Shown in pieces: positions 24,323 through 33,593 of a DNA stretch of 64,000 nt. The translations under genes and the position numbers were made by a program. The notes beneath the pieces were generated by a model. That model ran no database searches, was not told where the DNA came from, and was given only the letters and a program-made list of their open reading frames with translations. The first letter of the stretch is position 1; every line of letters starts with the position of its first letter. Origin of the DNA: Bacillota bacterium (GTDB lineage Bacteria; Bacillota; Clostridia; Peptostreptococcales; Anaerovoracaceae); the NCBI GenBank assembly GCA_023415235.1, contig JAEZLP010000008.1:46130-110129 (forward strand), given 5' to 3'.

Positions 24323-25837
24323 CTATTTCATCGCTTCCTGCTGTTCTTTCAGCGCTTCCTGCTGTTCTTTCAGTATTCGTTTCATGATCTTCCCGGTGCT
24401 GTTTTTCGGCAAACTGTCCACGAATTCAATATGGCGGGGCAGCTTATACGCGGCAAGCTTTTCCTTCATAAAGCGCAGGAGCTCCTTGGAGTGGCATTCC
24501 TCTCCTTCCTTCAGAACAACGAAAGCCTTGACGTATTCTCCCCTCAATTTATCCGCAAGCCCGATTACGGCCGCCTCCTTTACCTTGGGGAACTGATAGA
24601 TTACTTCCTCTACTTCCCTCGGATATACATTCAGCCCGGCCACGATGACCATGTCTTTCTTTCTGTCTACGATATAAATATACCCTTCCTCGTCTTTTTT
24701 GGCAAGATCTCCCGTGTGGAGCCATCCGCCGCGCAGGGTCCGGACCGATTCGCCCGGCTGGTTGTAATATCCCAGCATCACGTTGTCCCCACGCACTGCA
24801 AGCTCTCCAACCTCGCCGACAGGCAGCTCGTTATCGTCGTCGTCCACAATTTTGCATTCCACACCAGGCAGCGGCAGCCCGATGGAGCCTGCCTTCTGGA
24901 TCCCGTCCGGCGGATTGAAGGAAACGGCGGGGGAAGCCTCGGTCAAGCCGTATCCTTCCACGATGGGCAGTTTCATGATTTCTCTGCCCTGCCTGTAGAT
25001 CTCAACCGGCAGCGCGGCCCCTCCCGAGACAGCCAGGCGGAGCTTCGGGAAAGCAATATTCTTTTTCCCTGCTTCCAGCAGAACCACATACATGGACGGT
25101 ACGCCCATAAAGATGGTAATCTCATCCTTCAGCAGGGTCTCGATGACCTCCTTCGGCTGGAAGGCTTCCAGGATGGAGATCGTTGCGCCGGAATAAAGCG
25201 GCATGAGAATACAGGCGGTAAATGCAAAAACATGGAACATGGGCAGGACGCACATATAGATATCGTCCGGCCTTGCCTGCAGTGCTTTATAACATTGATC
25301 CGAATTGATCGCCAGATTTTTATGGGTAAGCATTGCGGCTTTCTGTTTCCCGGTAGTCCCCGAGGTATAAAGGAAGGTGGAGATCGCGTCCTCGTCCGTA
25401 AAATCTTCAAAACCGTCCGTTGAAAGCTGTGACAGCTCCCGGCCGAACTCTTCATCCAGAACGATGAGGGTGATCCCAAGCGCCTTCTCGATGGCTTCCT
25501 TGGAAAGCTTGGATTTCTGAAGGATCACAGGATGCATGATCATAAATTTCGCTTCCGAATCCTTGACGATATATACGATTTCCTCCATGGTGAGAAGAAG
25601 GTTGATAGGAACGATAATTCCTCCGTTCCGCACGGTACCGAAATAGGAATAGATAAACTCCGGGGAATTGAGACAGCTGAGCACAACCTTGTCCCCAAAT
25701 TTAACGCCTGCCTTCTTCAGGTAACAGGCATAGACCAAAACCATTCTGTCCAATTCTCCGTAGGTAATCCTGCTTCCCTTGTAAATCAACGCTGTTTTAT
25801 CGCTGTTAAAATGTGTCTTATAAATATCTCCAACCAT
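24323..25837 (-). CDS. Acyl-CoA ligase (AMP-forming; long-chain fatty-acid type)
   Basis: 504 residues of the ANL superfamily: activates a carboxylic acid as acyl-adenylate, then thioester with CoA. P-loop STFLYTSGTTGKQKAAML (about residue 152), VEGYGLTEASP (A5), LHTGDLAKKDEEGYIYIVDR (A7-A8 hinge) and the catalytic Lys of PKNSTGKIMKR near the end are all present. The substrate pocket cannot be read. The C-terminus has a seven-residue tandem duplication (LKEQQEALKEQQEAMK). Start preceded by AGGAGGAAATT. Confidence 0.9.
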   Translation of the reverse strand: MVGDIYKTHFNSDKTALIYKGSRITYGELDRMVLVYACYLKKAGVKFGDKVVLSCLNSPEFIYSYFGTVRNGGIIVPINLLLTMEEIVYIVKDSEAKFMIMHPVILQKSKLSKEAIEKALGITLIVLDEEFGRELSQLSTDGFEDFTDEDAISTFLYTSGTTGKQKAAMLTHKNLAINSDQCYKALQARPDDIYMCVLPMFHVFAFTACILMPLYSGATISILEAFQPKEVIETLLKDEITIFMGVPSMYVVLLEAGKKNIAFPKLRLAVSGGAALPVEIYRQGREIMKLPIVEGYGLTEASPAVSFNPPDGIQKAGSIGLPLPGVECKIVDDDDNELPVGEVGELAVRGDNVMLGYYNQPGESVRTLRGGWLHTGDLAKKDEEGYIYIVDRKKDMVIVAGLNVYPREVEEVIYQFPKVKEAAVIGLADKLRGEYVKAFVVLKEGEECHSKELLRFMKEKLAAYKLPRHIEFVDSLPKNSTGKIMKRILKEQQEALKEQQEAMK

Positions 25838-25965
25838 AATTTCCTCCTATATTGATTTGCCGATTTTCATCGCCCATCTATGTATTGATTCCATTATAAT
25901 AATCTACAAAAATAATGCAATGTAGATTATCCTTTTTCTGCCGATTTTTAGAATAAATTTACAGG

Positions 25966-26363
25966 CTATCTCCGATATGCTTCCAGGTATCTCATAAAAT
26001 CCCAGTCCCTCAGAAAGGCTCGGCAGCTTTCGTAGCCCGACCTGTAAAGGCGGAAGCTGTCCATGGGGGAAAGTTCAAAGTCGGTGGATTTAATGCCCAG
26101 AGTCGGGATGGATATTGTACGTACACTGTCCTTGTCTCGAAGGAAGACGGATTGGTCCTCCCCGATCATGGCTTCAAAGATGTCGAAAATGTAGGAGAGC
26201 AGATCGGTCTTCCCTTCGGAGCAATTGCTTGGCGAGGAATCGATAAGCCGAAATCCGAAGGTCGGCCATCGTGGCGTGCTGTCGGTATCGAAGATCCAGA
26301 CCGGGAAATTGCTCAGGACGCCGCCGTCGACGATATAGCTTTTACATATGGGAAAATCAAAGT
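25966..26363 (-). pseudogene. 5'-truncated patatin-like phospholipase
   Basis: The frame is open from about 26410 to the stop at 25966 and gives the C-terminal half of a patatin-family lipase: SYIVDGGVLSNFPVWIFD contains the catalytic Asp in DGG, followed by TFGFRLIDSS and the C-terminal helices ending FMRYLEAYRR. The N-terminal half with the oxyanion GGGxRG and the GxSxG serine is missing, and upstream of about 26363 the frame is no longer protein-like. An internal ATG at 26169 does not restore a functional enzyme. The deletion joins this fragment to the promoter region of pntA. Confidence 0.8.
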
Positions 26364-26549
26364 GTGAGTGATTATCTGCAAAACAAACAGGAAAAAGAAT
26401 GGAAAAACTCTATTTTCTTCGACGTTTTACTTTGTTTTTTTTGGGAACAATAAAGTAAACTGTGCTAGGAATCACAATTTTTATCTATATATAAACAATG
26501 CTTTTCTTATCGCAACATCTTATCTGTCTAAGATGAAAGGAGTGGGAAA

Positions 26550-28088
26550 ATGAAAATAAGCATTCCCAAAGAAAGCTCTGACGGAGAAACGCGTGTCGCC
26601 GCAACGCCCAATACCGTCAGGCAATTGATGAAGCTGGGCTTTACCGTTGCCGTTGAAACCGGCGCCGGGGAAAAAGCAAGCTTTACCGACGAGGCCTACC
26701 GTGCCGCAGGAGCCGAGATCACCGGCCGCGACGCAATCTGGCAGTCCGAAATCATCTACAAGTTGAACCCGCCCAGTGATGACGAGATCATGAAAATCAA
26801 GGACGGAACCACTCTGGTCAGCTTCCTGTATCCGGCGTTGAATCCGGATCTGGTCAAAAAACTATCCAGCAAAAAGATCAATGTTCTGGCGATGGATATG
26901 GTGCCCCGTATTTCCCGAGCCCAGGCTCTTGACGCCCTGTCCTCCATGGCAAATATCGGCGGCTACCGAGCGGTCATTGAGGCGGCCCATCATTTCGGAC
27001 GTTTTTTTACCGGTCAGATTACGGCAGCCGGCAAGGTTCCTCCGGCCAAGGTTCTTGTGATCGGCGCAGGGGTTGCCGGTCTGGCAGCCATCGGAATAGC
27101 CCGGTCGCTGGGCGCCATCGTTCGCGCCTTCGATACCCGTCTTGAAGTGGCGGAACAGATCGAGTCCATGGGCGGAGAGTTCCTCAAGCTGGAATTTGAA
27201 GGTGATGAGGATGGATCCACCTCAGGCGGCTACGCGAAGGTCATGTCGGACGAATTCATAAAAGCGGAAATGGCCCTCTTTGCCGAACAGGCAAAAGAAG
27301 TAGATATCATCGTAACAACCGCTCTGATTCCCGGAAAACCGGCGCCAAGGCTGATTACGAAGGAAATGGTCGACAGCATGAAGCCCGGTTCCGTCATCGT
27401 AGATATGGCAGCCGCAACAGGAGGAAACTGCGAATATACGGTTTCCGGCGAAATGACTATTACAGGCTCCGGCGTCAAAATCATCGGTTACACCGATCTG
27501 CCGGGCCGCCTTCCGACTCAGTCATCGGAAATGTACGCTACCAATCTGGTAAATCTGGCCAAGCTGCTTTCCAAGGAAAAGGACGGCAAAATCCACATTG
27601 ATTTCGATGATGTGATCCTTCGCAATATGTCGGTCATACGGAACGGAGAGGTCACCTTCCCGCCGCCGGCCATCAGCGTAACCGCGGCTCCAGCGAAAAA
27701 GGAGACCGCAGGAAAAGCTGTCGAGGGAAAGGGAAAAAAGGATCGCAAGGGGTTGAAATGGATCTTTGGCCTGGCAGGCGTCGTGTTGTTCGCTTTGCTT
27801 GGCATATATTCGCCCCGGGAATTTCTGTCCCACTTCACCGTCTTTGTGCTGGCCTGTGTGGTCGGATACTATGTGGTCTGGAACGTGACCCATTCCCTCC
27901 ATACGCCGCTCATGTCGGTAACCAACGCCATATCCGGCATCATCGTAGTGGGGGCTCTGCTGCAGATCGGCGCTGAATTGAATGCGGTCACAGTCCTTTC
28001 GTTTATCGGTATCCTGATCGCAACCATCAATGTTGTCGGCGGCTTTACGGTTACCCAGCGAATGCTGAAGATGTTCAGCAAAGGATAA
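26550..28088 (+). CDS. pntA: NAD(P) transhydrogenase subunit alpha
   Basis: Membrane enzyme that couples proton influx to hydride transfer from NADH to NADP+, providing NADPH. 512 residues in the E. coli-like fused layout: NAD(H)-binding domain I (MKISIPKESSDGETRVAATP at the start, RISRAQALDALSSMANIGGY, and LVIGAGVAGLAAIGIARSLG with RAFDTRLEVAEQ), a charged Ala/Lys linker (about 385-405), then four C-terminal transmembrane helices. ATG follows AAGGAGTGGGAAA. pntB starts 12 bp downstream. Confidence 0.96.
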   Translation: MKISIPKESSDGETRVAATPNTVRQLMKLGFTVAVETGAGEKASFTDEAYRAAGAEITGRDAIWQSEIIYKLNPPSDDEIMKIKDGTTLVSFLYPALNPDLVKKLSSKKINVLAMDMVPRISRAQALDALSSMANIGGYRAVIEAAHHFGRFFTGQITAAGKVPPAKVLVIGAGVAGLAAIGIARSLGAIVRAFDTRLEVAEQIESMGGEFLKLEFEGDEDGSTSGGYAKVMSDEFIKAEMALFAEQAKEVDIIVTTALIPGKPAPRLITKEMVDSMKPGSVIVDMAAATGGNCEYTVSGEMTITGSGVKIIGYTDLPGRLPTQSSEMYATNLVNLAKLLSKEKDGKIHIDFDDVILRNMSVIRNGEVTFPPPAISVTAAPAKKETAGKAVEGKGKKDRKGLKWIFGLAGVVLFALLGIYSPREFLSHFTVFVLACVVGYYVVWNVTHSLHTPLMSVTNAISGIIVVGALLQIGAELNAVTVLSFIGILIATINVVGGFTVTQRMLKMFSKG

Positions 28089-28100
28089 GGGGGGAGCAGA

Positions 28101-29495
28101 ATGTTTGAAGGACTTATTACAGTTGCATATCTTGTCGCAGCTCTCCTGTTCATACTGAGTCTGGCCGGCTTGTCGAAGCAGGAAACCGCAAAAATGGGAA
28201 ATCTCTCCGGGATTGCCGGAATGGCTGTGGCCTTGCTGGCAACCATTGCCAACGCAGACTTTGACGCTCTTGCCTATATCCTTGTTGCCATGCTGATAGG
28301 AAGCATCATCGGCGCATGGCTTGCAGTCAAGGTGGAGATGACCGGGATGCCTGAGCTGGTTGCCTGCCTGCATAGCTTTGTCGGTCTTGCCGCCGTACTG
28401 GTGGGTTACAACAGCTTCCTGAAGCTGGCTGACGGTGAAGCAGGAGAAGCCGCCCACGGCGCTCTTCTAACCATCGAGCTGACTGAAATTTTCCTGGGTG
28501 TATTCATCGGCGCGGTCACCTTCACCGGTTCCATCGTGGCTTTCGGCAAGCTGCGGGGAATCATCAAATCAAAAGCGCTGTCCCTGCCGGGCAAGCACTG
28601 GCTTAATCTTGCAGCCATTGTGGTTTCCGCGGTTTTGATGGGACTGTTCATCAGGGAAGACGGCAACATGGTCTATCTGGCTGTGATGACAGGGATTGCC
28701 CTGCTTCTCGGTCTGCATCTGGTGGCCTCCATCGGAGGCGCGGATATGCCGGTGGTCATCTCCATGCTGAACTCTTATTCCGGATGGGCTACAGCGGCAG
28801 CCGGCTTCATGCTCTCCAACGACCTGCTCATCGTAACCGGCGCCCTGGTTGGATCATCCGGCGCCATACTGTCCTATATCATGTGCAAAGCGATGAACCG
28901 TTCCTTTATATCGGTCATTGCAGGCGGCTTCGGCAACGAAAGCGCCGGTACAGGAGAAGCGGGGGAAGAAGGCGAATACCGGGAAATGACTCCGGAGGAC
29001 GTGGCGGATCTGCTGAAGAATTCCAGTTCTGTGATCATCACCCCCGGCTACGGTATGGCGGTTGCCCAAGCCCAGTATCCGGTGGCGGATATTACAAGAA
29101 TCCTGAGAGAGAAAGGCGTCAACGTGCGCTTTGGCATTCATCCTGTGGCAGGACGGCTTCCGGGGCATATGAACGTATTATTGGCGGAAGCCAAGGTTCC
29201 CTACGACATTGTTCTGGAGATGGATGAGATCAACGAAGACTTCCCGGATACCGATACCGTACTGGTGATCGGAGCCAACGACACGGTCAATCCCTCCGCT
29301 CAGGACGATCCCGGAAGCCCTATTGCAGGAATGCCGGTTCTGGAGGTCTGGAAGGCAAACACGGTCATCGTGTTCAAGCGCTCCATGAGCACCGGTTATG
29401 CCGGAGTTCAGAATCCTTTATTTTTCAAGGATAACTCCTATATGTGCTTTGGAGACGCCAGGGCAACGGTGGAAAAAATATTGAAGGCGCTGTAA
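28101..29495 (+). CDS. pntB: NAD(P) transhydrogenase subunit beta
   Basis: 464 residues. The N-terminal half is eight to nine membrane helices forming the proton channel (ELVACLHSFVGLAAVLVG contains the conserved His); the C-terminal half is the NADP(H)-binding domain III, with VIITPGYGMAVAQAQYPVAD, RFGIHPVAGRLPGHMNVLLA and VIGANDTVNPSAQDDP as the family's diagnostic segments. Complete. Forms a two-gene operon with pntA ended by a strong terminator. Confidence 0.97.
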   Translation: MFEGLITVAYLVAALLFILSLAGLSKQETAKMGNLSGIAGMAVALLATIANADFDALAYILVAMLIGSIIGAWLAVKVEMTGMPELVACLHSFVGLAAVLVGYNSFLKLADGEAGEAAHGALLTIELTEIFLGVFIGAVTFTGSIVAFGKLRGIIKSKALSLPGKHWLNLAAIVVSAVLMGLFIREDGNMVYLAVMTGIALLLGLHLVASIGGADMPVVISMLNSYSGWATAAAGFMLSNDLLIVTGALVGSSGAILSYIMCKAMNRSFISVIAGGFGNESAGTGEAGEEGEYREMTPEDVADLLKNSSSVIITPGYGMAVAQAQYPVADITRILREKGVNVRFGIHPVAGRLPGHMNVLLAEAKVPYDIVLEMDEINEDFPDTDTVLVIGANDTVNPSAQDDPGSPIAGMPVLEVWKANTVIVFKRSMSTGYAGVQNPLFFKDNSYMCFGDARATVEKILKAL

Positions 29496-29528
29496 AAATG
29501 CGGTCCCGGAAATGGGACCGCATTTATT
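29496..29528 (+). terminator. Intrinsic terminator of pntAB
   Basis: AAATGCGGTCCC/GGGACCGCATTT perfect stem followed by ATTGTTTT; bidirectional use for convergent ligD is possible. Confidence 0.9.
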
Positions 29529-29562
29529 GTTTTCACTTTCTTAGGACTCGGTAGGTTTCTCT

Positions 29563-32001
29563 TCATTTCAGCCGCTGGCTGATCAGAAAAAAGTCCCTCC
29601 ATGGGTCATCGGTTTTTAGCCTCGACAGCGCAGCCGCCATATCGATGCCGTCGGGCGCCACCGTATCCAGCTCCTCCCACGAAATAGGCATGGAGACCCG
29701 CGCCCCGCTTCTTGCCCTGATGGAATAAGGAGCAATGCTGGTGGCTCCTCTGCCGTTTCTGATCCAGTCTATAAAAATCTTGTTTTTCCGGTTTGCCTTT
29801 CTCACATTGCTCGTATAGCGGTCCGGCCACTTTTGTTCCATAACCTGGGCGATCCGTTTCGCAAAATCGTAAAAGGTTTCCCAGTCTGCGGAAGGTTCGA
29901 AGGGGACAACGATATGATATCCCTTGCCGCCGCTGGTTTTGAGAAAGGAAACAAGGGAAAGCTGTTCCAGAACGCTTTTCACGTCCTTCACACCCTGGCG
30001 CACCGTCTCAAGCTCCATTCCCTCGTCCGGGTCCAGATCGAACACCATCATGTCCGGCTTTTCCAGCTCGCTTATTCTGCTTCCCCAGGTATGAAACTCC
30101 AGCGTGCCCATCTGCGCCTCATAAATCAGCCCGGATGCATCCTCGATATAGAAATACTCTTCCGTCTCTCCCTTGCTGTTTACGACCGGTATGGTAACGA
30201 TGGCTTTATTCCCGGGTCCGGGATGCTTTTTGAAGAAGCAGGACTGGGAGATTCCCTTCGGGCAGCGGACGATGCTGAGAATCCGGTTGCTTACATAGGG
30301 CAGCATGCGCTCCGACGCCTTTGCGTAATATCGGACCACATCCGCTTTCGTGACCTCAGGCCCATCGAAGATCACCTTGTCCGGGTTGGTGATCTTAATG
30401 CCGTCGATGACAATGTCGTTGCCCGCCGCTTTCATCGGTTCCTCCGCATCCGGTTTTTCCCTTCTGATTTCCCTTGGCTGCTTGTCCGTTCGCAGGCCCT
30501 TGAAGCTTGCCTGTCGCAGCAAATTTTCTTCCGTCCATTCCGCAAACTTGATTTCCGCCACCAGTTCCGGCTCAAGCCAGGTGATCGTCTCATTCTTCTT
30601 AGCAGCGGGAGCCTGCTTGAAGGGAGCCGTCTCCCGCTTGATCTCTTCAAACTGTTCCTCCAGGGCTTTCATACTGCGTTGGGTAAATCCGGTTCCCGCG
30701 CGTCCGGCAAAGATCAAATCCTCCTCTTCATAGACACCGAGCAGCAGGGAGCTTATGCCGCTTGTTTTTTTATCGGATCGCGTATATCCGCCTATTACAA
30801 ATTCCTGCCTTTTATCGCACTTCAGCTTGATCCAGTCGCCGTTTCTTGTTCCGCTGTAGACAGAATCGGCCCTTTTCCCCACGATTCCTTCCATATCCGA
30901 CTGACAAGCTGCCAGAAAGCTTTCCTTCCCTCTCCCTCTGACATGCTGGCTGTAGTGAAGACTTTTCGGAGCATCCTTCATCAGCGCCTCGAGGGTCTGT
31001 TTTCTGTCGATCAGACGGTTGCCTCTCAGATCAATGCCGTCCAATGCCAGAAGATCAAAGACGATATACGTAAGGGCACGGCCTCTCGGATTTTTCGCAT
31101 AATTCTGCAGCGCCTGAAAATCAGTCCTTCCTTCCGAATCCGTGATTACCATTTCCCCGTCCAGAATCATCGGTCTGCCCGCAGCCCAGTCCGTCAGAGC
31201 ATAAGCGATGTCTGCAAACCGCTTTGTATAATCGCTGCCGTTTCTGGTGACGAGCCGGACGCCGCTGCCCTCCAGATATGCAAGAATCCTGTATCCGTCG
31301 TATTTCAACTCATACAGCCAATCCTCCTCCGTGGGGATTGTGTTGACAAGCTTGGCAAGCTGTACGTTCGTCTGCTCAAAGGGATTCCTGATGATTTTCT
31401 CATCCTCCCCCTTCTCGATTTCCGCCATGGTACGTCCGGTTCTGATGCTGGTGGAGAACTCCGAGATTCCGTCATCCGTTTTGGCGTAATCGTCTCTTTC
31501 CTTAAGCAGAAGCCAATTGTTCCCTGCCTCGCCTGATTTGGGCTTCATCCGGACCAGCGCCCATTTCCCCTTGAGCCTTCTTCCTTTCAGAACAAACTTC
31601 AGGGATCCGGCGCGAAGTCCTTCCTCCACATCCATCAGAGGCTCCCATAAGCCTTCATCCCAAAGCATCATGACCCCGCCGCCGTATTCCCCTTTGGGAA
31701 TGGTGCCCTCAAAGTTCCTGTATTCCAGCGGATGATCCTCCACCTGAACGGCAAGCCTCTTGTCGCGGGTATGATAGGAGGGCCCCTTGGGGACTGCCCA
31801 GCTTAAAAGAACTCCGTCCCATTCGAGACGGAGGTCGTAGTGATCCCTGCGGGCCGCATGGTGCTGGACGACAAATCTCAGCCCTTCCTCCGGCTGTTCC
31901 GCGCCGCCATCTTCTGCTGCGGTTTTCCCGCCCGCCGGTTCCCCGGTTATTTCAAAATCCCGTTTTCGGTTGTATTCCTGAAGTTTCATAACAGCCCCCA
32001 T
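29563..32001 (-). CDS. ligD: ATP-dependent DNA ligase D, three-domain (PE-LIG-POL)
   Basis: Multifunctional NHEJ enzyme, 812 residues. Domain order: N-terminal 3'-phosphoesterase (about 37-165; VQHHAARRDHYDLRLEWDG with the catalytic His/Arg/Asp set), central ATP-dependent ligase (about 215-520; adenylation Lys233 in YELKYDGYR), and C-terminal primase-like polymerase (about 535-812; metal Asp pair in VFDLDPDE, KTSGGKGYHIVVP). Mycobacterial LigD has the polymerase first, so this is the permuted architecture. Two candidate ATGs, 32001 and 31989, both have purine-rich leaders. Partner of the Ku at 8680. Confidence 0.95.
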   Translation of the reverse strand: MGAVMKLQEYNRKRDFEITGEPAGGKTAAEDGGAEQPEEGLRFVVQHHAARRDHYDLRLEWDGVLLSWAVPKGPSYHTRDKRLAVQVEDHPLEYRNFEGTIPKGEYGGGVMMLWDEGLWEPLMDVEEGLRAGSLKFVLKGRRLKGKWALVRMKPKSGEAGNNWLLLKERDDYAKTDDGISEFSTSIRTGRTMAEIEKGEDEKIIRNPFEQTNVQLAKLVNTIPTEEDWLYELKYDGYRILAYLEGSGVRLVTRNGSDYTKRFADIAYALTDWAAGRPMILDGEMVITDSEGRTDFQALQNYAKNPRGRALTYIVFDLLALDGIDLRGNRLIDRKQTLEALMKDAPKSLHYSQHVRGRGKESFLAACQSDMEGIVGKRADSVYSGTRNGDWIKLKCDKRQEFVIGGYTRSDKKTSGISSLLLGVYEEEDLIFAGRAGTGFTQRSMKALEEQFEEIKRETAPFKQAPAAKKNETITWLEPELVAEIKFAEWTEENLLRQASFKGLRTDKQPREIRREKPDAEEPMKAAGNDIVIDGIKITNPDKVIFDGPEVTKADVVRYYAKASERMLPYVSNRILSIVRCPKGISQSCFFKKHPGPGNKAIVTIPVVNSKGETEEYFYIEDASGLIYEAQMGTLEFHTWGSRISELEKPDMMVFDLDPDEGMELETVRQGVKDVKSVLEQLSLVSFLKTSGGKGYHIVVPFEPSADWETFYDFAKRIAQVMEQKWPDRYTSNVRKANRKNKIFIDWIRNGRGATSIAPYSIRARSGARVSMPISWEELDTVAPDGIDMAAALSRLKTDDPWRDFFLISQRLK

Positions 32002-32198
32002 TTTCTCTTCCGGCAGCGCCTCTCCCAGCTATTATCCTCTGCTTCCGCAGGTGTTATTCACAGATCTTTATTCTGAAAATCAAGACAGATCTCTTTTTTT
32101 CAATATCAAAGAGGATAGTTTGTCTGATTTTCGTTCAACTTTTTTCACATATATTTCATTTTGCTCTCTATATATGAAACAGGGAAATTGTCTGCCTG

Positions 32199-32238
32199 AT
32201 TAATTAATTAATTAATTGATTAATAGATTAATTAATTG
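32199..32238 (+). repeat. Imperfect ATTA/TTAA simple repeat
   Basis: About ten TTAA/TTGA/TTAG units in a row upstream of the small membrane protein gene, in the 278-bp gap after the ligD start. It may act as an AT-rich upstream promoter element or be a slippage-prone tract. Confidence 0.6.
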
Positions 32239-32279
32239 TTTGATTGCCTGTGTGCCGTACAAGAAAGAGGGGTGTTTTC

Positions 32280-32459
32280 ATGAGAAAATACAGCCTGGTC
32301 CTTTTGGTTTCCGCTGTAACGATTTTACTTGTTTTTTTCATCAAGTGCTCCGCTCCGGGCATCCCTGGTTCGGCGCAGGCAGCGGGAACGACGGGCAGTT
32401 CCATTGATCTGTCTCCGATTCCCGCCAATTCTGAATTTTTAAAGGAGGAGCCTGAGTAA
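32280..32459 (+). CDS. Small exported or membrane-anchored protein, 59 residues
   Basis: Starts at the ATG at 32280 after AAAGAGGGGTGTTTTC. MRKYSLVLLVSAVTILLVFF is a typical signal/anchor helix and is followed by IKCSAPGIPGS; the Cys at 23 does not sit in a full lipobox. The remaining 36 residues are Ser/Pro/Glu-rich. A longer frame beginning at 32244 adds 12 residues before the signal and is less likely. Unknown function; single gene, divergent from ligD. Confidence 0.6.
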   Translation: MRKYSLVLLVSAVTILLVFFIKCSAPGIPGSAQAAGTTGSSIDLSPIPANSEFLKEEPE

Positions 32460-32487
32460 TAACGCACCGGTCGGTTAACTGTCCGGA

Positions 32488-33342
32488 TCACCCGGGAATT
32501 CTGTCCTGGCACGGAACCTTGCTCTGACAAAGCCCGCAGCCGGAAATATAATCGGAATTTCTGACAAAGTCGGGACCGATTTCATTTTTAATTCGTTGGA
32601 GGTATGCGCTGCACAGGTCCTTATCATGTCCTTCCTTCGTAATGGCGTTCACTGGGCATCTGGCGATGCAGGCTCCGCAGGAACCGTCCCTGAAGAATTT
32701 GCAGTATTCATGATAATCGCTGTATCCCCGCTTTGTCGGCTCCAGCTGCTGCTTGACAATGATCGTCGTAAACCTCATTGCCTTTCCCTTTTCCGTGATA
32801 AGGCCGTCTGACAAACCAAAGGTTCCCAGACCGGCAATAAAGGCGGTATGCCTGTGGGACCAGTTTGATGCGATCCCGAAGTTTTTCGATGTGTGTCTGG
32901 AAAATTCCCTGATGGAATCCAGCGAAACCGCCTTTATCCCATCCGCCTCAAGCTTGGCGACAATCTCCTCAGTAATCTTCAAGATCATTTTCTCCCATTC
33001 GCCTCTCGTGTAAAGCCATCGGAAGCAGGGCATCGAGACCGCTTTCTTCTGCTCGTCCTTTGTGGCCTGAGTTTGGGGGAAGCCGATGCTGATCACGGTA
33101 AGCTGATCGTTCTCAACGGGCTCATTCTTGTACTTCAGGCTGTAAACCTCGGATGGAAGCCAGTAAAAATCTCCGATGGTTTCCTTATAATACGAAAAAT
33201 AAGGATCGTCGCCCTTAGCAAATCCTACAATCGGCCTATCCCACATGGGCAGGTCCTTCCGGCCCATGGCCTCGAATGTATTATGCGGCGAATGAACAAC
33301 TGATTCCTCGATCAATTGAATGATATCCTCTTTCAGAAGCAT
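32488..33342 (-). CDS. QueG-like [4Fe-4S] protein
   Basis: 284 residues related to epoxyqueuosine reductase (corrinoid and iron-sulfur tRNA-modification enzyme). The recognisable part is the middle and end: SNWSHRHTAFIAGLGTFGLS (base-off corrinoid region in QueG), then ferredoxin motifs CGACIARCPVNAI and CGLCQSKVPC. The N-terminal 120 residues are less like QueG and the C-terminal HEAT-like extension is missing, so this is a short relative found in Clostridia, perhaps a different reductase. Start preceded by AAAGGAGGCGTTCAAAC. Its use of B12 would fit the BtuFCD genes nearby, but that is inference. Confidence 0.75.
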   Translation of the reverse strand: MLLKEDIIQLIEESVVHSPHNTFEAMGRKDLPMWDRPIVGFAKGDDPYFSYYKETIGDFYWLPSEVYSLKYKNEPVENDQLTVISIGFPQTQATKDEQKKAVSMPCFRWLYTRGEWEKMILKITEEIVAKLEADGIKAVSLDSIREFSRHTSKNFGIASNWSHRHTAFIAGLGTFGLSDGLITEKGKAMRFTTIIVKQQLEPTKRGYSDYHEYCKFFRDGSCGACIARCPVNAITKEGHDKDLCSAYLQRIKNEIGPDFVRNSDYISGCGLCQSKVPCQDRIPG

Positions 33343-33432
33343 GTTTGAACGCCTCCTTTCCCTATCTTATTTTACCACATTTTCCGGCCCTGAAAAGCGG
33401 CCTCGCTATTTTTTCCAGGACCCAAAAAGGCC

Positions 33433-33464
33433 GCCTCATTATGATTGATCCATCATTTTGAGGC
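33433..33464. repeat. Intergenic hairpin
   Basis: GCCTCA-TTATGAT pairs with ATCATTT-TGAGGC around TGATCC. It lies in the 251-bp gap between the QueG-like start and the SLH-protein terminator, with no T-tract; role unknown. Confidence 0.45.
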
Positions 33465-33504
33465 GACCATGTTGCGTGCATGATCCCTCCCTATTCCGTT
33501 CCAC

Positions 33505-33554
33505 GAAAAAGGGCTGCGCGTCAGCGTTTTTCAAACGCTGGCGCGCCAGCCCCC
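33505..33554 (-). terminator. Intrinsic terminator of the SLH nucleotidase
   Basis: Nineteen-bp stem (GGGCTG-GCG-CAGCGTTT type, 33509-33527 with 33531-33550) and TTTTTCGTG following on the minus strand. Confidence 0.88.
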
Positions 33555-33593
33555 TTTCAAGTGTTGTCGGTCTGCCTTTCCGTAATCAGCCCT

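Noticed and set aside
24269..25423. 384-codon plus-strand frame opposite the acyl-CoA ligase
   Set aside because: Antisense to a complete ANL enzyme; no ribosome site or domain.
27522..28457. 311-codon minus-strand frame across the pntA-pntB junction
   Set aside because: Spans two genuine genes on the opposite strand; His/Gln-rich composition typical of antisense frames.
29833..31536. 567-codon plus-strand frame opposite ligD
   Set aside because: Lies entirely within the ligD gene on the other strand; ligD has all catalytic motifs, the frame has none and no ribosome site.
32199..32238. TTAA-rich direct repeats considered as a CRISPR-like array
   Set aside because: Units are 4 bp with no spacers; no CRISPR array or cas gene is seen anywhere in the window.
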